Below are positions 1-12,531 of a stretch of 64,000 nucleotides of DNA, one piece after another. The stretch comes from Myotis daubentonii (taxonomy: Eukaryota; Chordata; Mammalia; Chiroptera; Vespertilionidae). Each line of letters starts with the position of its first letter. Position 1 is the stretch's first letter. The stretch lies in NCBI RefSeq assembly GCF_963259705.1, contig NC_081861.1, forward strand, positions 107,662,102 to 107,726,101, read 5' to 3'. The notes beneath the pieces were generated by a model that was not told the origin of the DNA, did not search any database, and saw only the letters and a list, made by a program, of their open reading frames with translations. A program made the translations under genes and the position numbers.

Positions 1-36
1 TATCAGCCTATAATTTTCTTTCATTGTAGTGTCTTT

Positions 37-271
37 TTTAAATTAATTTATTTTTTAAATATACATTTTTATTGATCTCAGAGAGGACGGGAGAGGGAGC
101 AAGAGATAGAAACATCAATGATGAGAGAGAATCATTGATTGGCTGCCTCCTGCACGCCCCACACTGGGAATCGAACCCACAACCCCGGCATGTGCCCTTG
201 ACTGGAATCAAACCTGGGACCCTTCAGTCCACAGGCTGATGCTCTATCCACTGAGTCCAACCAGCTAGGGC
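37..271 (-). mobile_element. VES SINE (bat tRNA-derived), antisense
   Basis: The reverse complement carries the tRNA-like head (CTCAGTGGATAGAGC) and a TCTCTCATCATTGATG body. It is flanked by a 15-bp target duplication with one mismatch, CATTGTAGTGTCTTT at 22-36 and CATTGTAGCGTCTTT at 272-286. It interrupts L1-A. Confidence 0.93.
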
Positions 272-2904
272 CATTGTAGCGTCTTTATCTAGTTTTGGAA
301 TTAGGATAATGCTGGCCTCGTAAAAAGAGCTTGAAAGTCTTTCTTCCTCTTGAAATTTTTGAAATAGTTTGAGGAGGCTAGGTGTTAGTTCTTCTTTGAA
401 TGTTTGATAAAAGTGCCCTGTGAAGGTGTCCGGTCCATGACTTTTGTATACTGGTAGTTTTTATTAGAATTATTATTGCTTCAATTTCATTAATTGCTAT
501 TGACCTATTCAGGTTTTCTGATTCTTCCTGATTCAGTTTTGGAAGAGTGTACGTTACTAAGAATTTGGCATTTCAACCAGGTTTTCCAATTTGTTGACTA
601 TAGTTATTTATAATATTTCTTACAATTCTTTGTATTTCTATGGTGTCAGTTGTTACTTTACTGCTTTTTGTGATTTTATTTATTGCGTCCTCTCTCTTTG
701 TTTCCTGATGATTCTGGCTAGTGGTTAATCAATCTTGTTTATCTTTTTAAAGAGCCAGCTCTTGGTTTCATTGATCTTTTATATTGTTTTTTTATCCTTT
801 ATGTCATTTATTTCTGCTCTTATCTTTATTTTTACTTTCCTTCTACTTTCTTTGGGCTTTCCTTGTTGTCTATCTTCTATTCTTTTAGTGGCAGTGTTAG
901 ATATTTTATTAGAGATTTTTCTTGTTTTTTTTGAGGTAGGCCTGTAGTGCTATGAACTTCCCTCTCAGGACTGCTTTCCCTGTGTCCCATAGATTTTGAG
1001 TTATTGCATGTTCATTTCATTTTTTCCCAAGAAATGTAATTTCTTCCTTCATCTCATTGGTGACCCTTTCATTGTTTAATAACATGCTATTTAGCCTCCA
1101 TGTGTTTGAATGTCTTTGATTGTTTTTATTGTAGTTTATTTCTAGTTTCATGTCATTGTGATCTGAGAAGATGTTTGATATGGTTTAAATCTTCTTGAAC
1201 TTTTAGAGACTTATTTTGTGTTTTCATCTGTGGTCTATATTTGAGAATGTCCCTGTGCACTTGAGAGGAATGCATGTCCTGCAGCTTTGGGAGAAAATGT
1301 TCTGTAATTATCAATTAAATCCATATTATCTGGTGTGTCATTTAGGGTCACTATTTTTTTTATTTCTTTTGTTTGGAAGATCAATCCAGTGAAGTCAGTG
1401 GGATGTTAAAGTCTCCTACTATGACTATTGTTGTCAATAGTCATACACATACTATATATATATATACCCATATATTGGGTACATATATGTTTACCAGTAT
1501 TATATCCTCTTGTTGGATTTATCCCTTTAGTATTATGAAGTGACCTTTATTGTCTCTTGTGTTGGCCTTCATCTTGAAGTTTATTCGTCAGTTATAATAT
1601 TGCTACCCCAGCTTTTTTTTGTGGAAAAAAATTTTCATGGAAAAATTTCTTCCATTCCTTCACTTTCATCCTGTGTGACTTTTGTTCTGAGGTAGATCTC
1701 TTGTAGACAGCATATATATGGGCCATGTTTTCTTATCCATTCAGCTACCCTATATCTTTTGATTGGAACATTTAATCCATTTATATGCAAGGTTATTATT
1801 TTTTGCAAGGTTATTATTGATAACTACTTATTTATTGCCATTTTTATTCTTTATGCCTGTGTTTCTCTCTATATATTTCTTATTAAAGCAGTCTCTTTAA
1901 CATTTCTTACAATGCTGGTTGGTTAGCAATAAACTCCTTTACCCTTTTATTGTCTGGAAAGCTCTTTATTTCATTATCTATTTTGAATGATAGACTTGCT
2001 GGATATAGTAATGTTGGTTTCAGATCCTTGCTTTTCATTATCTTGAATACTTCATGCCATTCCTTTCTGGACTGTAGAGTTTATCTTTGGAAATCAGCTG
2101 ACAACCTTCTGGGAGCTCCTTTATAGGTAATCAATTACTTTTCTCTTGCTGCCTTTAAGATTCTCTCATTGTCTTTAATTTTTGGCATTTTAATTATGAT
2201 GTTTCTGACCATGGGCTTCTTTGGGTTCTTCTTGTTTGGGAGTCTCTGTGCTTCCTGAACTTGTGTGACTTTTTCCTTTACCAGATTAAGGAAGTTTTCT
2301 GCCATTATTTATTTAAACAGGTTCTCTATCCTTTGCTCATTTTCTTATCCTGTTTCTCTATGATGCAGATATTGTTACATTTCATTGTTGTCCCACAGCT
2401 CCCTTAAACTGTCCTCATGTTTCTTAATTGTTATTGTTTTGGTTCTCTGATTGAGTAATTATTTTCCTCCCTGTATTCTACTTTGCTGATCCGATCCTCA
2501 GCTTGTTCAAATCTTCTGTTTATTCCTTCCACTATATTTTTTATTCTGCTATGTCATTCATCATTTCTGACTGGTTGTTTTTCATAATTTCTATGTTGTT
2601 TTCCATGCTGTTGAGCATCCTTATAATCATCACTCTGTACTCTATATCTAATAAATTGCTTCCCTCCATTTTATTTAGCTCCTTTTTTGGAGATTCTCTG
2701 GTTCTTTCATTTGGGGCTTGTTTCTCTGTGTCCCCATTTTGGCTGCCTGTTTGGGTTTGTTTCTATGTATTAGGTAGATCTGCTATGACTCCCAGTCATT
2801 CTGTGGTGGACTTATATAGCTGGTGGCCAGTCTTCCTGATCACTTAACCTAGGTTCTCTAAGTGTGTCCCTGTGTACTTTATGTGTCACTCCTGTTGTAA
2901 TTGA

Positions 2905-3277
2905 GTTTTTGTTTTGTTTTGTTTTCTAATTTTTTTATTTTGTTTTATTGCTTAAAGTATTAACAAAGAGTATTACATATGTCTCCTTTTTTCCCCCTTG
3001 ACCTTCCCCCAGCATCCTCTACCCCTTAGTGTCTTTTGTCCATTGGTTATGCTTATATGCATGCATACAAGTCCTTTGGTTGATCTCTTAACCACCGCCA
3101 CCTGCCCAACCCTCCCCGGCCTTCCCCACTGTACTTTGACAGTCTGTTCGATGCTGCTCTGCCTCTGTATCTATTTTTGTTCATCAGTTTATAATGGTCT
3201 TTATTATCCATATATGAGTGAGATTATGAGTATTTTTCTTTCATTGACTGGCTTATTTCACTTAGCATAATGCTCTC
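2905..3277 (-). mobile_element. Nested 5'-truncated L1 3' end inside L1-A
   Basis: It starts with a T-rich run (antisense poly-A) and continues as L1 3' UTR antisense (ATGCATGCATACAAGTCC) into the last part of ORF2. Comparison with L1-B shows the insertion: L1-B reads continuously from AATTGAGTCTTG to ATTGCTATTGG (5031-5055), while L1-A has this block between the corresponding words. It is therefore younger than L1-A. Confidence 0.8.
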
Positions 3278-4499
3278 CAGTTTGATTGCTGTTGGTTTGT
3301 GCTTGTGCTCGACTCACAGGCTGGCTGTCAGTGAGGCTCAAACCCAACACAGTGTGCAGACTGCTGTTCGGGTGCCTATCACTGGAGGTGGAATTCACCT
3401 CTGCAGGATTTGGAGCCTGGCAGTATCTCCCTGTGGACATACTGCATGTGAAGCTTTTTAGATCCTGCTCTGTAGTTGTCTGAAGCTAGCCACTGGGTTT
3501 GTTGGTTTGGAGCCTCTTCAAAGGTCTCTGGTGCAGGCCAATGTCAGCCAGTGTTTGTGACTAGACCTGAATACCCTGATTGGAGCAATCAGTGATCCAC
3601 ATCTTGTAGCTCCCTCTGCTGGGGCTGGGTGTGTAAAGAAAGGACCAAGCTGAGCACCAACGTGTGATTTTCCTCCAGCCCCAGAAGTGGGGCAGGCAAT
3701 GACTCAAATCATCCAGAGATCCACCTCTGCTTACAGGGTGATTGTTAGTCTCCCTCACTAAATGAGCCTCAGGCTATAGTCCTTAGCAGAGCATAAACTC
3801 CACAGGATTGGTAGAGGGGGTTTCTAATGGGTGGGGCAATTTCTTTCCGCAGGCTAAAGCTGCATTGATGGGAAAGCTTTGCCTGAGAAATATGGCTTCT
3901 GCAGCATGAGGGAATGACTCTGCCAGAGCCTAAGGAGTCTGCACACACGATTTAGTGTGTTGGCCCTTTAAGAGGGTGCCTGTGATTCTTGCCATCTCTT
4001 CCTGCTGGACAGAATCCTCAGTGCTTTTCACAGCCAGATGTTATGTGAGCACGTTTCCTGGTTGTTATTAGTACCAGGGGAGCCCAGCTTTGGATTCAGT
4101 CCCCAGAGTTCTCATTCGGAACCCCCCACAACTGAGATATCCTTCCAGAACTTCAGCTGCTGCCTGTGAGCCCGGCCAGCCCTCTTGTGTCTCCTCACTT
4201 CCTACCAGTCCCCATGTGGCCTCCATTTTATGTGCTTGGTTATAAGGGTTCTCTCCAGCCAGCCTTCAATTGATTATTCAGGATGATTTATCTGTATTTT
4301 AGCTGTAATTCCAAATTGGTCCTGGGAGAATGTCAGTGTAGCTTTCACTTAATCTTTCACCATTTTGGAATCTCCCCTACGAATACTTCTTCTAGAAGCT
4401 GAAGTCCTTTGGGGTTCAAAATCAGTGATAGAGTGTAGATAGGGGTAGGTGCCATATCATACTATGGTTCTCTCCTTTATCTTGCATTCCCAGTTATCT

Positions 4500-7040
4500 C
4501 TGTCATTTTTTTTCTTTTTTGCTGCTCAGATTTGGTATGTTCTGCTACCTTGTCTTCCAAATCACTAATTTGATCCTCTGTTTCATCCAACCTCTGTTTA
4601 TTCCTTCTAGTGAATTTTTCATTCCAGAAACTGTATTCTTCCTTTCTGACTGGTTCTTCTTTATGGTTTTTATGTCCTTTTTCATGTTGTTGAAGTTTTC
4701 ATTAGGTTCCTTGAACATTCTAATAACCATTTTATTTTTAACTCTATGTCTGGTAATTCCTTGCCTCCATTTCATTTTTCTCTTTTTTTTTTTTTTTTTG
4801 GAGATTTCTCCTGTTCTTTCATTTGGGGCATGTGTCTTTGTGTCCCCATTTTAGCTGCCTCTTTGTGTTTTTTTCTATGTATTAGGCAGATCTTCTGTGT
4901 TTCCCACTCTTGACAAGGTGGCTTTATGTAGTAAGTTTCATTTGGGACCCGTGGCACAGTCTCCTTGATCACCTGAGCTGGGTGCTTCAGGAATTTCCCA
5001 TGTGTGTGTTTTGTGGGTGCTCCCTTTTTTAATTGAGTCTTGATTGCTATTGGCTCATTCATGCATGGGTTTGACCTTCAGAGTGACTGAGTGTTAGGGT
5101 TAGCTCCGACCACAGTGTACAAACTGCTGTGCAGGTGCTGACCAAACCAAGTGGAATTTATCTCAGCAGGGGCTGGTGCCTGCTGAAATTTCTTTTCAAT
5201 ATGCCATTTATGAAGCTAATTGGACCCTGCCCTGATGTTGTCTGAAGTTGGTCATTGTCTTACTGTTTCTGGGTCCTCTTGGGAGGGATTCTGGTGCAGA
5301 TCAGTATCAGTAAACTGCTTGTGACTGGCTCTGAGTAGCCTGTTTGATGCTACAAAGCAGTCCACACTTTGTGGGTTCCTCGGCTGGGCCTGTGTGTGCA
5401 TTGGAAGGACCAAGCTGAGTCACCAGATAGGGGTGAGTTGTGTTCACCAGATTAATAGTGGTTCAATTTCAGTGCCAGTGCTTGGTTTGAGACCACTCAG
5501 AAAAGTCACAGGGTATACCAAGTCTAGCTGCCACCACCCGGGTGCCATCAGACCTTTGTGGTTGGATAGGGTCTCAGAGTCATCAGGGTGAGTCCTACAG
5601 AGTTTATCAGGTCCAAGGAGAACAAGATTTGGCTGTGTAAAGGGAAGGTTCTGCACTGGTTCTATGTGTAAGGGAAAAATTTCCCCCATCCTAAAGCCAC
5701 AAGACTCAATCTGCCCCATATTCTGCCAGTAGCCCAAGCTTACCAGGCAGGACTATTAGGAATCATGAGGGTGGAACTAGTAGATCTCCTGTGAGGGAGT
5801 GGCGCTGGTCAGTCTTGTGTGAAGGTTGGGGTAGTGGCCCCGACCCCAGAGCCACACTATTCAGTCTGTCTCGGATTATTCCTAGAACTCCTGAGGAACC
5901 CATGCTCAGCAGGGCAGTGGCCGCAGGATTAGAGAGGATAAGGCCACCCAGAGTCTAAAGTGTGGGGCTAGAGTATCTCCTGTGAGGGTTAGGCACCTGT
6001 CAGGTTCACCAGAAAGCATGCGTAATTGGGCTCCACCTCAAAGCCACAAAACTCACTCACTTACAGCCTGAGTCTGCCCAGACCTCTACACCCCAACCTT
6101 GGCAGTTGACACTTCAACAAGGTGATGCTCCACAGGGTGGGGCAACAGAGTGTCCAGAGGCTGGGGCTATGCATTACCCTAGGGCAGTGGTCAGCAAACT
6201 GCATCTCATGAGCCACATGCAGCTCTTTGGCCCCTTGAGTGTGGCTCTTCCACAAAATACCGACTTCTGCGCATGGGCCATGAAGTTTCATTCACACTGT
6301 ACATGTGCACCCGCACGTGGTATTTTGTGGAAGAGCCACACTCAAGGGGCCAAAGAGCCGCATGTGGCTCGCGAGCCGCAGTTTGCTGACCACTGCCCTA
6401 GGCTGATGTCCTAAGGAAGGAAGTGCTCCACCCAAGAGAGATGTTATCTCTGGTGTGGGAGATAGACTTAGCACAGGCATTCTGGCAGCTGGCCCTTCAG
6501 GTCTCTCCCCAGAGCCACAAAACCCAGTCTCTTCCTCACTGGAATCTAGTCTGCTCTGCCCTTCCTCAGCTGGAGCCCAAGGTGAGTGGCTGTGAATGAG
6601 ATTTCATACATTGGCCCTTTAAGAGTGCACCTGTGTCCGTAGCAGACTCCGAATCTCCCTCATGGACATAATCCCCACCAAATTTCACAGCTAGATATAT
6701 GTGGTTGCCTCTTCCTGGCTCTGGTTCTCTGAGATGGGAAGCCTGGCTTGTGGTTCAGACACCATACTCCTCAGGGGTAACTTTGCAGGTGAGATATCCC
6801 TCCAAAATCTCAGCCCATGCCCATGGGAGCAGGGGGTGGGGGGGGCAGCCCTTTACACATCTCTGCCCTTTCTACCTGTTTTGATGTGGCTTTGTCTGTA
6901 AATTCTTGGGTATAATACATCTGTTTAGCTATTCTTTAGTTAGTTAGTCAAGTTAATTGTTCTATAATTTAGTTGTAATTTCAGTTTGGTCCTAGGAGGT
7001 GGTGTGTGTAACTCCCATCTACTCAGCCTCCATCTTGGAT
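4500..7040 (-). mobile_element. L1-B: antisense L1 ORF1 N-terminal part plus 5' UTR
   Basis: 4510-4860 repeats the ORF1 segment of L1-A (2480-2810), and 4870-7035 is a long 5' UTR paralogous to 3280-4380. The right end, CTCAGCCTCCATCTTGG, looks like the reverse complement of an L1 5' start. ORF2 is absent on the left, so this copy is a 5' piece. About 120 bp at 4381-4500 between the two copies are unassigned. A hAT MITE is nested at 6185-6395. Confidence 0.75.
6185..6395. mobile_element. hAT MITE with long terminal inverted repeats
   Basis: Ends CAGTGGTCAGCAAAC and GTTTGCTGACCACTG are perfect inverted repeats. The two halves stay complementary for roughly 90 bp each, so the 211-bp element folds as a near-hairpin. 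The flanks CCCTAGGG (6177-6184) and CCCTAGGC (6396-6403) are an 8-bp duplication with one mismatch, as expected for hAT. A relative with the same right end is at 54380-54591. Confidence 0.92.
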
Positions 7041-7088
7041 TGGGCTATATTCCATTTGTTTTAAAACACTATGTGTGAATGTATATAA

Positions 7089-7510
7089 TCTTATATACTA
7101 AAAGCCTAATATGCTAAGTGTCCAGTCGTCTGGTCATTTGTTCAACCAATCAAAGCATAATACACTAATGATATGCTAAGGCCACTCAACCAGTCACTAT
7201 GACATGCTCTGACCACCGGGGGCAGACGCTCCAACTGGTAGGTTAGCTTGCTGCTGGGGTCTGGCTGATCAGGACTGAGTGAGATGGCCCGGACACGCCC
7301 TGGAGCCCTCCCATGGTCCCTCCCTGGCTGGCCACCCTTCTGTGTCCCTCCCCAGCCCTGATTGTGCCACCGGTGGGGTCTTTCGGCCTGGCCTGTGCCC
7401 TCTTGCAATCCAGGACCCCTCGGGGATGTCAGAGAGCTGGTTACAGTCCAATCCCGCAGGCTAGGCCGAGGGACCCCACTGGTGCACGAATTCATGCACC
7501 AGGCCTGTAG
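7089..7510 (+). mobile_element. Non-autonomous Helitron (HeliBat type)
   Basis: It begins TCTTATATACTAAAAGCC after an A (7088) and ends GGCCTGTAG before a T (7511), a single-base variant of the usual GGCCTCTAG end. Near the 3' end GTGCACGAATTCATGCAC forms the expected small hairpin. There is no RepHel coding sequence. Confidence 0.85.
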
Positions 7511-7698
7511 TGTACATATAAGAGTAAAAATTCAGTAAGAATATACACACAACAATGAACAACGCTTATGCTGGGAGGAAGAAGAGTACTTTCTTTATAC
7601 CAGTGGATTGATTTATTTTTCTTAAATGTAGCATGTACTTAGCAAAAATAATAAAAATATTTCTACTTAATGGAAGAAAACATAGTTTAAAAAAAATT

Positions 7699-7921
7699 GC
7701 CAAAACCGGTTTGGCTCAGTGGATAGAGCGTCGGCCTGAGGACTGAAGGGTCCCAGGTTTGATTCCGGTCAAGGGCATGTACCTGGGTTGTGGGCACATC
7801 CCCAGTGGGAGATGTGCAGGAGGCAGCTGATCGATGTTTCTCTCTCATCGACGTTTCTGACTCTTCTGTCTCTCTCCCTTCCTCTATGTAAAAAATCAAT
7901 AAAATATATTTTTAAAAAAAT
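7699..7921 (+). mobile_element. VES SINE
   Basis: The tRNA-like head TTGGCTCAGTGGATAGAGC is followed by GGTCAAGGGCATGTACC, a CT-rich segment and an AATAAAATA tail. Both flanks are A-rich (AAAAAAAATT type), consistent with a short target duplication. Confidence 0.92.
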
Positions 7922-8369
7922 TTGTTTATAGAAATTGTAATTCTGGAAAGCTCCATAAAACATCTTTAAAACTTGAACAATCAATAGCTGTTGAAATTAC
8001 CTTAACCATAAGGAACATAAGGATGGGAGAACAGAAAGAAGGAGTCAGATTTTCAAACAGGAAGAGATGTAAATGAAAGTGTAACAGCAGCTTCAGGAAT
8101 TCAGTCAGCAACCTAGCCTCTGTTTTAGTGTTTGTAGTTCATTTTTTATTTCATGTTTCTGCAAAAAAAGAGTATTGTTCTCTGTAGAAATACATTGATG
8201 CTTTTTCTTTATGCCTTGAAAAAGCAACAAAAATTTAAACAGAAGCATTAACTTTGTAGCATGTTAAAATCTTCTTTTCTCAGTCAGCTGTTTATTATCT
8301 CAAACTGTCTTTCCCAAACTCCTCTTAAATTGGCTTTGTTTTAAATTCACAATGTGAATGCTAACTATA

Positions 8370-8600
8370 AAGTTTTTAAGATTTTATTTTTAGAGCAGTT
8401 TTAGGTTTATAATAAAATTAAGGTGAAGGTACAGAGATTTCCAGTACAACTCCTGCTCCCACATATGCATAGCCTCCTCTGATCCCCTGCTAAACTGGTA
8501 CATTTGTTAAGTTGATGAACCTACATTGACACATAATTATCACCCAAAGTTCATAGTTTACATTAGAATCCACTCTTGGTGTTGTACTAACTACATATTT
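8370..8600 (-). repeat. Old L1 3' end, antisense
   Basis: The text (TAGAGCAGTTTTAGGTTTA, GAACCTACATTGACACATAA, CACCCAAAGTTCATAGTTTA) is the reverse complement of an ancient mammalian L1M-type 3' region. It is strongly diverged and the boundaries are approximate. Confidence 0.65.
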
Positions 8601-8804
8601 TTTTAGCCTTTTACATGAGGCAAACAACATTTCATACAAGATTTAGAAAATGGGGCTTTATGTTATATCATCTAGAAATTCATTCATGCATTTTCTGTTG
8701 ATTCTAACTTGGGTGTTAATATAAAATACCTGACATATATTTTTAATACTTCTTATATTAACTCTTAAAAATAGGTCATTTGTCTCACTTTTTGTTTTAA
8801 TTAG

Positions 8805-8918
8805 GTCACCGGGAAAAAGGCATATGCTACAAGTCAGAAAATGTATGAAGCAGTTAAATCATTGTGGACAAAAGACAACAAAAAAGAGTCACTTCCTGAA
8901 CCTAAAGAAAAAATTAAG
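8805..8918 (+). CDS. Gene 1, internal exon (unrecognised protein, C-terminal region)
   Basis: This is a 114-nt (38-codon) open segment between a good acceptor (pyrimidine-rich tract, then TTTTAATTAG) and a donor AAG|GTTGAG. It is phase 0 at both ends. It encodes a lysine-rich segment beginning VTGKKAYATSQKMYEAVKSLW, which looks helical and charged. The next exon is only 192 bp away and is open in the same frame, and the third exon (17384) also fits, so three independent splice phases agree. Upstream exons are probably before the window or hidden in the repeat-rich first 8.8 kb. I do not recognise the family. Composition would fit a cytoplasmic or cytoskeletal protein, but that is only a guess. 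Confidence 0.6.
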
Positions 8919-9110
8919 GTTGAGTTTAAAGGGACCAAACAGTTTTGTTTGGGTGGGTGTTGGCTTGTACTGGGAGTCCTGGACAGAGGTCAAGAACAGA
9001 ATTAGAAAAAGATGAAGGAACATAATACCTTTGCATGCTATACTTTTATAAGATATTTTATTCTTTTAGTAAAATGATTTACTCATGAGGAAAATCTTTT
9101 TGCTAAACAG

Positions 9111-9228
9111 CTAGAAAACTCTGCTGAAAAAGAAATACCTGCAAAAACAGCTCATGATCCAAAGCACTCAGTGGGTTTGCCAACAGAACTCAGATCTGAA
9201 ATGAAGACAAAATCAGAATTCACCTCAG
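9111..9228 (+). CDS. Gene 1, penultimate exon
   Basis: A 118-nt open exon with acceptor TTTTTGCTAAACAG and donor TCAG|GTTTGT. It enters in phase 0 and leaves in phase 1. It encodes 39 residues rich in K and E (starting LENSAEKEIPAKTAHDPKHS), then runs into a glycine codon split across the following 8.2-kb intron. That intron holds MIRs, a solo LTR, two MITEs, the SPIN element and an L2. No domain is recognised. Confidence 0.6.
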
Positions 9229-10009
9229 GTTTGTTTGGATAATTCAATTTTGTTTTTATTTCTTTAAAAATTTTATGATTATATAATTATTAGTTTGAAC
9301 TTATTTATGTTTTTCCGTATTTTTGTTTCTCATATCTATAGTCTATATATATTTTTAGGGTATGAGGTATTCAGGTACCTGGGATTTTTCTTATTGCGAC
9401 AGATAGTTCATAATACAGATCTGTTCACTGGGGGTATAGAGTAGCATTGGCAGATTGGATGAGTGAAGCATTGAATATCACTTTATAAATGTGAGCTTTT
9501 TAATCAGGTTGAGTAAAATGTGCTTTTTTTCACTCTGTCAATTTACAGGCTATAAATATGAGCCACATCTACATAGAAGGAATATAAGCTTTCCATTTCT
9601 TATGTTATTTATCCCATCAGCAGTCTTGGCTTCCACCATCAGTTTTATTTAGTTTAGATACTGGGAGAACTTTCAACATCAAATTGTAAAAATAGCACCA
9701 ATTATAATACTAATAACTTTGCTAGTATTAGATAGTGACAAGTAGTACTTTGTGGTATGAGTTAGTGACAATTATACTGTCTACGCAAATACTATAATAG
9801 TTTTACTGTGATCAATAAGAAGGTTACAGAGTGTTTAAAGCATTTTAATATTTATTCACATAAATTCACCAATCACTGGCTTACATAGGTTTGTCTATCT
9901 GTATAGTGTCAATGGTACTACCCATTAAGTTGTTTTACTGCAAAGGAAATAGGACCAACTCAAAGGTAAAGAATTAGGAAATAATGATAATATTTCATTA
10001 TTCAGGTGC

Positions 10010-10250
10010 CCTTATTGAGCACCTTCTCTGTTGTGCAAAGAGATGTAAATATATTGTGATATTCAATCCTCACCCAAAAACAAAACAAAACAAAAACTTC
10101 TGATGTATTTGTAATTGTAATCAGTTTATGATGAAGAGGCCGAGACCTGGGGAACTTAAAAGTACCTTACCCAAAATTGTACAGCTTAGGAGGAGCAGAG
10201 TTGTGTTTACAGATTAGATCTACCTGACACCAAAGTTCAAGATATTTCCA
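10010..10250 (-). repeat. MIR-like SINE fragment, antisense
   Basis: An antisense MIR-like pattern: feature words of the form TCAATCCTCACCC, GAAGAGGCCGAGACCTGG, CTTAAAAGTACCTTACCC and ACAGCTTAGGAGG. It is highly diverged and the limits are approximate. Confidence 0.55.
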
Positions 10251-10819
10251 TTGTGTACAGAGTAGCTAATTTAAAACCAAAGTTTAGTTTCTGATTTCAG
10301 CCTCTTCCTTTCTCATTTAATCTTTATAAAAGCTGTTACTGAGTAACAAACCTGATTTGTTTTACACTTTTCCTCTGTCACCTCTCCTTTTCAATCAAAA
10401 TGATGTACAGTTCTTACACTCTCTTTGAGTAATCTACAGTCGACCATATTTCCACAAGTATATAGTATATCAGGTCATTTTCTAAGTGCCTGTCAATTCC
10501 AGAGTATCTTTGTGAAGTTGAAACATGTCACAGTTTAACAGTGGGACCAATCCATCCCTAACCAATATCTTTATATATATATATACACACACACACCTGG
10601 ATTCTGGAACCCTTTACCTGCCTCCATGGGTAACTTGGTATATGAAAAGCATTCTACGGAGACATGTAGAGGAAAGAGATATGCCAGTACCATTCATCCT
10701 TATTACATATCATTCAGAGTTGATTATGCAGTAGACCCTTCTGATTCACCATTTCCATCGTTCTACTTTTCACATGCAGTTCCAAAGGTCTAAGACCTGA
10801 GAAATAGTAGTGATTATAA

Positions 10820-11005
10820 GCACAAATTTTAGAATAAAATATGGGTCTGAAATCCTCAAGCCTCGGTCTCTTCATCCATAAATTGGGGACCATAATAGTG
10901 TTTTTCTCACATAGTTGTGAGAATTAAATGCAATATTGCATGTAAAGCACAAAGTACAATATCAAGCACATATTAATCTCTCCATGAGTGTTAGAAGGTA
11001 TCATT
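10820..11005 (+). repeat. MIR SINE
   Basis: It contains TCTCTTCATCCATAAATTGG, then GTTGTGAGAATTAAATGCA, then TGTAAAGCACAAAGTA, the order expected of a MIR in sense orientation. Confidence 0.75.
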
Positions 11006-11499
11006 GTCATTTGACTACTGTAATTAGCCATTTGCCAATAAACAAATTTATTTTCATTGAGCATAATTTGGGAGCATGTTAATTAGCTGGGGAAACTAGT
11101 CATGGCCACTATGTATCAACTTACAGAATAGATTGGGTAAACTCTCTATATAATATATATATATAATATATGATATATTATATATATATAATTTTCATAG
11201 CTCTGGATATGAGTTTGAGTTTGTTTGTTTTTTTCCTATCATCCATATATATTTATGGTGAAAATTGTGTTATTTTGCAAATCACAAATTTGGAAATGTG
11301 GTGACACTGACCTCTCTAAAATCTGATGAAAGCAGGGTAAAATCTCTCATTATCTACAGAATTAATGTCACTCTAAAGCACATATCGCTCACCACCTATT
11401 TTTTGTACATTTCACAAGCCATAAATGGTTTTTACATGATTTAAATGGTTGAAAAAATAAAAATAAAACTATTTCTTGACAAGTTAAAATTCGAATCTC

Positions 11500-11680
11500 A
11501 GTGACCATAAATAAAATTTTATTGAAACATAGCCACATTTGTTCATTTGTGTATTATCTGGCTGCTTTCACACTGCAATGACAGAGTTGAGTGATTGCGT
11601 TGGAAACCTTATGGTTTACAAAGTCGAAAATAGTTACTCTATGGCCTTTGCAGAAAAAGTTTGCTGATTCCTAATTAAGA
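11500..11680. repeat. Old hAT-Charlie-like remnant
   Basis: The text CATAAATAAAATTTTATTGA and the end AGAAAAAGTTTGCTGATTCC resemble an ancient mammalian DNA transposon of the hAT group ending in a CAGnGGTCnGCAAACTTTTT-like repeat. No target duplication is discernible. Confidence 0.4.
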
Positions 11681-11726
11681 GGGATGAAGTGTTCCGTGCA
11701 TACATGACACATTTCCCTCCTTATGA

Positions 11727-12525
11727 TGCCGGGGTCCAACCCCAGCAGGTCCAGGGGTTCCCAAAGGTGTGGACGGAGTCGGCGAAGAAGGAATGACACG
11801 GAGACAGCGTTCAGTTGATCAGCAGCCTAGCCAGGATCTCCAGCCAAGTTCTGGTTTCGATCTTCAGAGAGGTTCTGCTTAGGATCTCCAGAGAGGTTCT
11901 GTCCAGGTTCTCCAGTCAGGTTCAGTCACCAGGTTCTACTCAGGCTCTCCTGCCAATCTCCGCAGTCAGGTTCAGTCCAGGATCTCCTGCCATGCTCTCT
12001 CGCCAGGCTCCGCCTCCAGGCTCCGAGGCCAGTCCCTGTCCAGGATCCTTTGGCATGCTCTCGCCAGCGAAGTTCTTCTGTCTCTAGAGAACGTTCTGTG
12101 TAGGTTCTGTGCCTAGGCTCTGTCTCTCTTGGTCCTGTCTTCCAAGCCCTGTCTCCTAAGTTCTGTGTTCTAAATTCTGTCTCTTGCTGTCTTGTTACAT
12201 CTGTATTTATACCAGTTGATTCAATCCTATCAATCTCTATTACAAAGGTTAGGGCGTTTCTTATCTCCATTCCAGGGAGAAAAGATTATGTAGTTTAAGC
12301 ATGATTGTTCGTAGTTATAGTGATTAATTACCCGCCTGGCACTTAGTTGAGGGGTTTTATTCCCTCCCTAACTTCAGGGGAAAATCCCTACCTGGGGATT
12401 CAACCTTTCTCGGAGAGGTGACCTTGGTTAAAACACAGCGCCAAGAAGGTGAGCAAACATATTAAGAACCATATGCCATATATGCCCGGTCCCTTGAAAC
12501 AGCAAGGATGGACCGGCTCCCGGCA
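11727..12525. mobile_element. Solo LTR of an endogenous retrovirus (class II-like)
   Basis: A 799-bp unit begins TGCCGGGG and ends CTCCCGGCA. The termini are inverted (TGCCGGG/CCCGGCA), and it is flanked by a perfect 6-bp duplication TTATGA (11721-11726 and 12526-12531). A TG...CA unit with a 6-bp duplication is typical of betaretrovirus-like or IAP-like insertions. The left half has short internal repeats around AGGATCTCCAG / GAGAGGTTCTG. There is no gag-pol-env next to it, so it is a recombined solo LTR. It lies in the last intron of gene 1. Confidence 0.88.
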
Positions 12526-12531
12526 TTATGA

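Larger units (their letters stand above)
1..4380 (-). mobile_element. L1-A: long antisense LINE-1 (ORF2 part, ORF1, 5' UTR), with two nested insertions
   Basis: Read on the minus strand this is a LINE-1 lying 3' to 5' along the window. It runs from mid ORF2 (reverse transcriptase, about 287-900) through the ORF2 endonuclease region (to about 1890) and ORF1 (about 1900-2850) to a 5' UTR ending near 4380. The assignment rests on recognisable antisense L1 text, and on the fact that 2480-2810 and 3280-4380 are repeated in diverged form in L1-B. Frames are broken by stops, so no L1 protein is intact. A VES SINE (37-271) and a 3' fragment of another L1 (about 2905-3277) interrupt it. The left end lies outside the window. 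Confidence 0.85.
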
